Shown here piece after piece: positions 7,444 to 12,004 of a stretch of DNA of 12,004 nucleotides (its first letter is position 1; each line of letters starts with the position of its first letter). The notes below the pieces were generated by a model. The model did no database searches. It saw only the letters and a list, made by a program, of their open reading frames with translations, and was not told where the DNA came from. Source of the stretch: Flavobacteriales bacterium (GTDB taxonomy: Bacteria > Bacteroidota > Bacteroidia > Flavobacteriales > BACL11); the NCBI GenBank assembly GCA_002683775.1, contig NYTT01000030.1:1-12004 (forward strand), in the 5' to 3' direction. The position numbers and the translations under genes are program-made.

Positions 7444-8480
7444 TAATTTAATGTGTTACGGATTAATTTCTGAATTAAGAAATAAGAGATAGAAGTAATA
7501 AAACCCAATACTCCAGAAATAATTAACATTAAAAAAATTGAAATTTTATTATCTTTTAATGGAAGAACTGGCTTATCAAGTATATTAATATTAGGAGTTT
7601 GGTTAAGAAGTGTTAACTTCGATAATTCCAAGTTTTTAGTAATTTCTAGATACATTGTGTTTAAAACCTGAACACTTCTTTGAAGCTGAAACTCTTTTAG
7701 TCTACCTGATGATTTTATAATTCTTTGATTTATATCCTTTACTTTAGCATATTCTTTTTCTTTTACTAAAAGTTCTGAAAAAACAGAATCAGCACGATTT
7801 TGCAAAAAATTAAGCGTATTATTTGCCTGAGAAGTTTCATGAGCAATATACATCTTACTCATTTCATTTATTAATTTTTCTACAAATTTCTTTGCAAATT
7901 CTTGGTTTTTAGAGGAGTAAGTTAATGTGATAATACTTGCATCCTTATTTTCTAAATTTACTATTAGGTCTTTATCAATAATCTGATTCCATATAACACC
8001 ACTTATACTATCATGCAAAAAAGTTCTTTTATTTCTAAATGAAAAATTATTTAAAAAACTTAGATCATCCCAACTATCTCTAACATTATTAATTCTAAGG
8101 TAATGTTCAATTAGAACATCTGTCTTCCCTTCTATTTTGGATTTTCTCATTAAAGTTTTAATAATAACACCTCTTGACTTTAACAACTCAATGATATTAT
8201 TCTGATTAAAAATATTACCATTACTTGAACCAAAATTAACACCAAAATCACTCGCTATACTTGACATTGATGATAGACCTGCGCTTGATTTATCATCTAC
8301 TACAAATTTAAGTTCAGCTTTATATTTCGCATCTAAATTAATATTATAGTAAAGACCTAAGAGCATAAATGATATAACGCACAATAAAATATAATATCTC
8401 TTAATAATTATATAATTAATGTAGTCTCTTATGTAAAGGAGAAGATCTCTTAATTTAATTTCATTTGTGTTTTCTTCCAT
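7440..8480 (-). CDS. Wzz/GumC-type polysaccharide chain-length determinant (co-polymerase), no kinase domain
   Basis: This is an inner-membrane protein of the Wzz/polysaccharide co-polymerase class. These control polymer length and couple Wzy-dependent polymerisation to outer-membrane export. Of 346 residues, about 20-28 are basic/aromatic and lead into a first membrane helix (29-46). A periplasmic domain follows with the Wzz-type YKAELKFVVDDKS (53-65) and a Ser/Gly-rich stretch (66-90). A long helical, probably coiled-coil segment rich in charged residues spans about 215-290. A proline-containing segment, DKPVLPLKD (302-310), leads into the second helix (313-336), and the cytoplasmic tail is only about ten residues. 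The BY-kinase domain and Tyr-rich tail of Wzc/GumC-type proteins are absent. That leaves an ordinary Wzz-like protein, or one served by a separate kinase elsewhere. Its ATG overlaps the TGA of the SLBB exporter by one base (TGATG), implying translational coupling and joint function. No terminator follows. Confidence 0.85.
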   Translation of the reverse strand: MEENTNEIKLRDLLLYIRDYINYIIIKRYYILLCVISFMLLGLYYNINLDAKYKAELKFVVDDKSSAGLSSMSSIASDFGVNFGSSNGNIFNQNNIIELLKSRGVIIKTLMRKSKIEGKTDVLIEHYLRINNVRDSWDDLSFLNNFSFRNKRTFLHDSISGVIWNQIIDKDLIVNLENKDASIITLTYSSKNQEFAKKFVEKLINEMSKMYIAHETSQANNTLNFLQNRADSVFSELLVKEKEYAKVKDINQRIIKSSGRLKEFQLQRSVQVLNTMYLEITKNLELSKLTLLNQTPNINILDKPVLPLKDNKISIFLMLIISGVLGFITSISYFLIQKLIRNTLNY

Positions 8481-10993
8481 CAGAAACTTCCGTTAACCCT
8501 TTCAATTAATAAGTATAATGACATAACCGCAGTAATCTTAATAATTACACTTTCAATATGCTTATTGTAGTCAATCTCTTCTTTTTTACTTCTGTTCTTT
8601 TTTACAACATTAACAACTTTTATTTTAGAGCCAGGCTTTACTTTAGGAGAGATTGTAAATAATCCATAGTTTATTGACTTTTTAGTTACTCCATTTGCAT
8701 GAATAACAACAGTTCTAGATTTTTTATTTTCATCAGAAAATCCTCCTGCAAAATTACGAACATAATAATTAGCTCTTTTACCAAAAAAAGGTGCGCTTAT
8801 TGATGAGCCATTTATATTTTGTAAATCACCAGTAATTTGAACAACATCAAGGATCTTTGGAATAACTATACTATCACCATCAAATAAAACCAAATTATGT
8901 TTTGATTTTTGCTTTGAAATTGCTTTTTCTAGATTAAAATAAACTACATCATAAGTCAAACTATCATATTTTAATTCGTCATTTAGTAGTCTCTCTCTTT
9001 TAAGAAGTTCAAGATTGTAAAGATTTGAGAGTTCAAGATTATTAGTGATTGAATCTAAAAGAACATCTGGTATGTTTATTTCATTAGAATTTGAATATAA
9101 ACTGTGAAATTCTCTAAACATCTTAACTCCATCAACATACGCTTCGTCTGTCAATCCACCAGCTCTTTGAATAACTGAAGCAATTTTCTCGTTCTTGGAG
9201 ATTAATGAATATGTTCCAGGGTATTTAACTTCTCCACTTAATATTATATTTACTGGCTCTTCATAATTTGGATTTTCTCTAACAAATATCTGATCGAAAG
9301 GCTGTAAAAGCAACTCCTGAGCTTCAATATTTAACATAAAATTTTCACCAATAAAAATATTTTTAATAATAGTACGTCTAGGCTTAACAATATCAGCGGA
9401 AAGATCGTAGTCCATTATCCTGCTTACTTCTATCCGACTGCCCTCTGCTTTTTTAGTTATTCCTTTAGACTGAATTAAAATATCTTGAAGGGTCATTCCC
9501 TCTCCATATTCAAAGTCTCCAGGACTTCTAACTTCACCAAAGACAGAAACAGTAAAGTCATCATCAAAGTCATCTGAAGATAATACTCTAACAACATCAA
9601 ACTCCTGCATCCAAACGTTATCTTTATGATTAGGATTATTGATAACATCGTTAAGATTTACGGAAATATGTGTCTTTGTTCTATCTTCATTTAATCTAAT
9701 GACATATACCTTTTGCATGAATGTCTTGTCTGCAATACATTTGGATCTTTTTAAAAAGCTAAGAAGTTTTTCTCCTTTTAGAAACTCATAATCACCAGCA
9801 ACGCCAATGCCACCTCTAACTGATACAACATTTGATAATTTATTGGAAATAGAATTGACAACAATTTGATCTCCATTTTGTAGAATTGTGGTAGATGAAT
9901 GATCTTGATGAACATCATTTACTTTGATTGAGTTATATTCAATTCTTTTTAATGTTATTATATCTCTAAATGCATTTGTTGAGTATCCACCAGCATATGT
10001 GATAATGTCTGAAACAGATTCATTCGATTTTGCTTCATAAGTATAAGGTCTATTAACGGCACCGCTGACTTCAACGATATTTTTTGCTGGAGGCACAAAT
10101 AGATAATCACCGTCTTGCATGTAAATATCTTGTGAGTTCTTTGGATCAAATAGAAATTTATAAACATCTAGAGAATCAACTGTAAAACCATTTCTTTTAA
10201 TATAAATATTTCTAACTGATCCAAGTTGATTTGGTCCATTAGCAGCGATTAGTGCATTAAAGGCTGTGTTAATTGCTGGAATAGTGTATGAACCAGGATT
10301 ATAAACTTCACCAACAATATTTATAGTTATTACTCTAGAATATGCTAAAGTTACATCAATCTCAGAATTTTGCATATCTAAAAAAACCGAAAACTTACTT
10401 TTTATTAATGACCTCATTTTTTTAAATGTCAAGCCCTTTACATAAATTCTACCATATGAACTAGGTGTAATGTATCCTCTGTCATCTACTTGTAATGTTT
10501 CAGAGAACTCAGAAAATCCCCAGACAGCAATAGAAATTTCATCACCACTTCCAACTCTGTAATTTTCTGGAGCTTTAGCATCTAAAGCTTTTTGATAAAA
10601 AGATAATTGATTGTTCCTAAAAATATTTTGCCCATATATCTTTGCGTCTGGATATGATAATGTGTCTACTGCAAGAGTATCTCCTAAGCTTAGATAAAAG
10701 TTAGACAAATTATCACTTAAAAAAGCTTGTGCACTAGTATCTTGGGGTTGTTTTGAATATTTCCCTTTGCTATATTTGAAATCTATTGCCTCAGCAATTT
10801 CATTTTCTGACAAACCCATTTGTTTTAAAACTTGTTCAGAAGGAATATCTGAAGGCTTTAAATCAGATGGATCAGAATTCGATGGTAAAAACTTCAAATA
10901 AGCAGTATTAATTTTTGATTTGTCAATATCAATCTGCGATTTCAAATGAAAAGAAAGCAGAATAGATATTGAAAGAAATATTATTTTTTTCAT
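8480..10993 (-). CDS. Wza-like polysaccharide export outer-membrane protein with multiple SLBB domains
   Basis: This is the outer-membrane/periplasmic channel component for capsule or exopolysaccharide export. At 837 residues it is more than twice the size of E. coli Wza, as is usual for Bacteroidetes versions. The signal peptide is about 1-20 (MKKIIFLSISILLSF..., ending KSQ) and has no lipobox cysteine. A spacer (21-140) precedes the polysaccharide-export domain (about 145-220: YRVGSGDEISIAVWG, VDDRGYITPSSYGRIYVKG). About six SLBB-like units follow, marked by NIVGEVYNPGSYTI (225-238), EVSGAVNRPYTYEA (308-321), SVRGGIGVAGDYEF (391-404), SVFGEVRSPGDFEYG (483-497), ILSGEVKYPGTYSL (584-597) and QITGDLQNINGSSI (719-732). 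The fifth is split by a charged, Leu/Asn-rich insert (about 628-680). A hydrophobic helix at 814-831 precedes a short tail. The neighbour on its 3' side is the Wzz-type partner, overlapping by one base; the acyl-CoA dehydrogenase gene ends 5 bases upstream. The ATG is chosen because it begins the signal peptide. Confidence 0.92.
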   Translation of the reverse strand: MKKIIFLSISILLSFHLKSQIDIDKSKINTAYLKFLPSNSDPSDLKPSDIPSEQVLKQMGLSENEIAEAIDFKYSKGKYSKQPQDTSAQAFLSDNLSNFYLSLGDTLAVDTLSYPDAKIYGQNIFRNNQLSFYQKALDAKAPENYRVGSGDEISIAVWGFSEFSETLQVDDRGYITPSSYGRIYVKGLTFKKMRSLIKSKFSVFLDMQNSEIDVTLAYSRVITINIVGEVYNPGSYTIPAINTAFNALIAANGPNQLGSVRNIYIKRNGFTVDSLDVYKFLFDPKNSQDIYMQDGDYLFVPPAKNIVEVSGAVNRPYTYEAKSNESVSDIITYAGGYSTNAFRDIITLKRIEYNSIKVNDVHQDHSSTTILQNGDQIVVNSISNKLSNVVSVRGGIGVAGDYEFLKGEKLLSFLKRSKCIADKTFMQKVYVIRLNEDRTKTHISVNLNDVINNPNHKDNVWMQEFDVVRVLSSDDFDDDFTVSVFGEVRSPGDFEYGEGMTLQDILIQSKGITKKAEGSRIEVSRIMDYDLSADIVKPRRTIIKNIFIGENFMLNIEAQELLLQPFDQIFVRENPNYEEPVNIILSGEVKYPGTYSLISKNEKIASVIQRAGGLTDEAYVDGVKMFREFHSLYSNSNEINIPDVLLDSITNNLELSNLYNLELLKRERLLNDELKYDSLTYDVVYFNLEKAISKQKSKHNLVLFDGDSIVIPKILDVVQITGDLQNINGSSISAPFFGKRANYYVRNFAGGFSDENKKSRTVVIHANGVTKKSINYGLFTISPKVKPGSKIKVVNVVKKNRSKKEEIDYNKHIESVIIKITAVMSLYLLIERVNGSF

Positions 10994-10998
10994 TAGTA

Positions 10999-12004
10999 TT
11001 ATTTTAGTATTGAACGCGAAATAACAATTCTTTGAATTTCTGATGTTCCTTCGTATATCTGTGTAATCTTCGCATCTCGCATCAAACGCTCAACATGATA
11101 TTCTTTTACAAATCCGTAACCTCCATGAACTTGAACAGCTTCAACAGTTGTTTTCATGGCAGTTTCAGAAGCAAATACTTTTGCCATAGCACCAATTTTA
11201 TCATAGTTTTGACCATTATCTTTTAGCCAAGCTGCCTTCATACATAATAATCTTGATGCCTCAATTTCTGTAGCCATATCAGCTAATTTAAATGCTATTG
11301 CTTGATGCTTTGAAATTTCTTTTCCAAAAGCTTTTCTTTCTTTTGAATATTGTAGAGCTAATTCATAGGCACCAGAAGCTATTCCCAAAGCCTGCGCAGC
11401 AATTCCAATTCTACCACCTGATAGAGTTTTCATTGCAAATGTAAAGCCAAATCCATCTTCTCCAATTCTATTCTGCTTAGGAACTTTAACATCTGTAAAC
11501 ATCAATGAATGAGTATCAGAGCCTCTAATACCTAATTTATTTTCCTTAAGCCCTACTACGAATCCAGGCATATCTTTTTCGATTATAAAAGCATTAATTC
11601 CTTTATGACCCTTATCAATATCTGTCTGAGCAATAACTAAATAAACAGAGGCTGTGCTTCCATTAGTAATCCAGTTCTTAGTTCCATTTAACAGATAGTG
11701 ATCACCTTTATCAATTGCAGTAGTCTGCTGTGAAGTTGCATCAGAACCCGCCTCAGGTTCTGATAAACAAAATGCACCTATAATTTCTCCTTTTGCTAAA
11801 GGAATTAAATATTTTTGTTTTTGCTCTTCGGTACCATAAGTCTCTATACCCCAACAAACTAATGAATTATTCACTGACATAACAACTGAACATGATGCAT
11901 CAACTTTTGAAATTTCCTCAATAGCTAAAACATAAGAAATTGTATCCATTCCTGCTCCGCCATACTTTGGATCAACCATCATACCCATGAGTCCTAACTC
12001 TCCA
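10999..12004 (-). CDS. Acyl-CoA dehydrogenase (short-chain/butyryl-CoA type), 5' end cut by window edge
   Basis: This FAD flavoenzyme performs the first oxidation of acyl-CoA beta-oxidation, passing electrons to electron-transfer flavoprotein. The frame is open to the right edge, giving 334 visible residues (first complete codon at 12003). The ATG at 11988 is internal: GELGL lies in frame before it and matches the family's ELGLMG...P.YGGAGMD motif, so roughly 45-50 residues are missing. Visible features, numbered from the fragment start, are the flavin-binding loop SEPEAGSDA (81-89), NWITNG (110-115), LSGGRIGIAAQALG (from about 194), RKAFGK in the C-terminal helical domain and VHGGYGF. The catalytic base is Glu318 in IYEGTSEIQR; its position is typical of short/medium-chain enzymes, as opposed to isovaleryl- or long-chain types. 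The exact substrate cannot be fixed from sequence; short-chain or 2-methyl-branched acyl-CoA is possible. It ends 5 bases before the SLBB exporter and may share its transcript, though no metabolic link to polysaccharide export is obvious. Confidence 0.92.
   Translation of the reverse strand, partial: GELGLMGMMVDPKYGGAGMDTISYVLAIEEISKVDASCSVVMSVNNSLVCWGIETYGTEEQKQKYLIPLAKGEIIGAFCLSEPEAGSDATSQQTTAIDKGDHYLLNGTKNWITNGSTASVYLVIAQTDIDKGHKGINAFIIEKDMPGFVVGLKENKLGIRGSDTHSLMFTDVKVPKQNRIGEDGFGFTFAMKTLSGGRIGIAAQALGIASGAYELALQYSKERKAFGKEISKHQAIAFKLADMATEIEASRLLCMKAAWLKDNGQNYDKIGAMAKVFASETAMKTTVEAVQVHGGYGFVKEYHVERLMRDAKITQIYEGTSEIQRIVISRSILK

Noticed and set aside
7470..7490. Short A/T-only inverted repeat (TTAATT...AATTAA) near the end of the Wzz-type gene
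   Set aside because: The stem is six A/T pairs within coding sequence and has no T-run; too weak for a terminator at the convergent junction.
9958..10167. 69-residue open frame on the minus strand in another frame of the SLBB exporter
   Set aside because: It is embedded in a clearly conserved SLBB coding region and has no features of its own.
11986..11988. ATG at 11988 as the start of the acyl-CoA dehydrogenase
   Set aside because: Family-typical residues (GELGL) continue in frame upstream to the window edge, so this Met is internal and the gene is partial.
1..12004. CRISPR arrays, tRNA genes, insertion sequences, phage or toxin-antitoxin genes
   Set aside because: No regularly spaced repeats, tRNA-like cloverleaf, transposase motif or small paired genes were seen on either strand.

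Overview
The window is AT-rich and reads as chromosome of a Bacteroidota member, most likely a marine or aquatic flavobacterium (order Flavobacteriales). The evidence is the combination of PorU, a PorP/SprF-family protein and GldJ, which are type IX secretion/gliding genes confined to this phylum. A Bacteroidetes-type -7 promoter box (TAnnTTTG) and starts without Shine-Dalgarno sites also fit. Coding density is very high. I see no tRNA, rRNA, CRISPR array, insertion sequence or phage gene, and no gene-free stretch longer than about 140 bases.

Left part (1-6130), type IX secretion system (T9SS). A long minus-strand gene, open at the left edge, encodes PorU, the gingipain-like peptidase that removes the C-terminal sorting signal from T9SS cargo and attaches it at the cell surface. 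Its catalytic His and Cys are both visible. A 139-base intergenic region separates it from a divergent plus-strand pair: a PorP/SprF-family outer-membrane protein and the lipoprotein GldJ, which has a formylglycine-generating-enzyme fold without the catalytic cysteines. A strong intrinsic terminator follows gldJ.

Middle (6187-7443), cell wall. murF adds D-Ala-D-Ala to the peptidoglycan precursor. Its true start lies just past the terminator; the longer open frame begins inside the hairpin.

Right part (7440-12004), minus strand, reading right to left: an acyl-CoA dehydrogenase cut by the right edge; after 5 bases, a large multi-SLBB polysaccharide export protein; and, overlapping it by one base, a short Wzz-type chain-length/co-polymerase protein without a kinase domain. 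The last two form the envelope-spanning export part of a capsule or exopolysaccharide system. No polymerase, flippase or glycosyltransferase lies in the window. murF and the Wzz-type gene converge and overlap by 4 bases at their stop codons.

All the genes except the dehydrogenase build or work at the cell envelope. I found no convincing undescribed system. The points most worth checking are the murF start/terminator arrangement, the non-lipidated Wza-like exporter with a C-terminal hydrophobic helix, the PorP-family protein placed between porU and gldJ, and the terminator-free convergent overlap.
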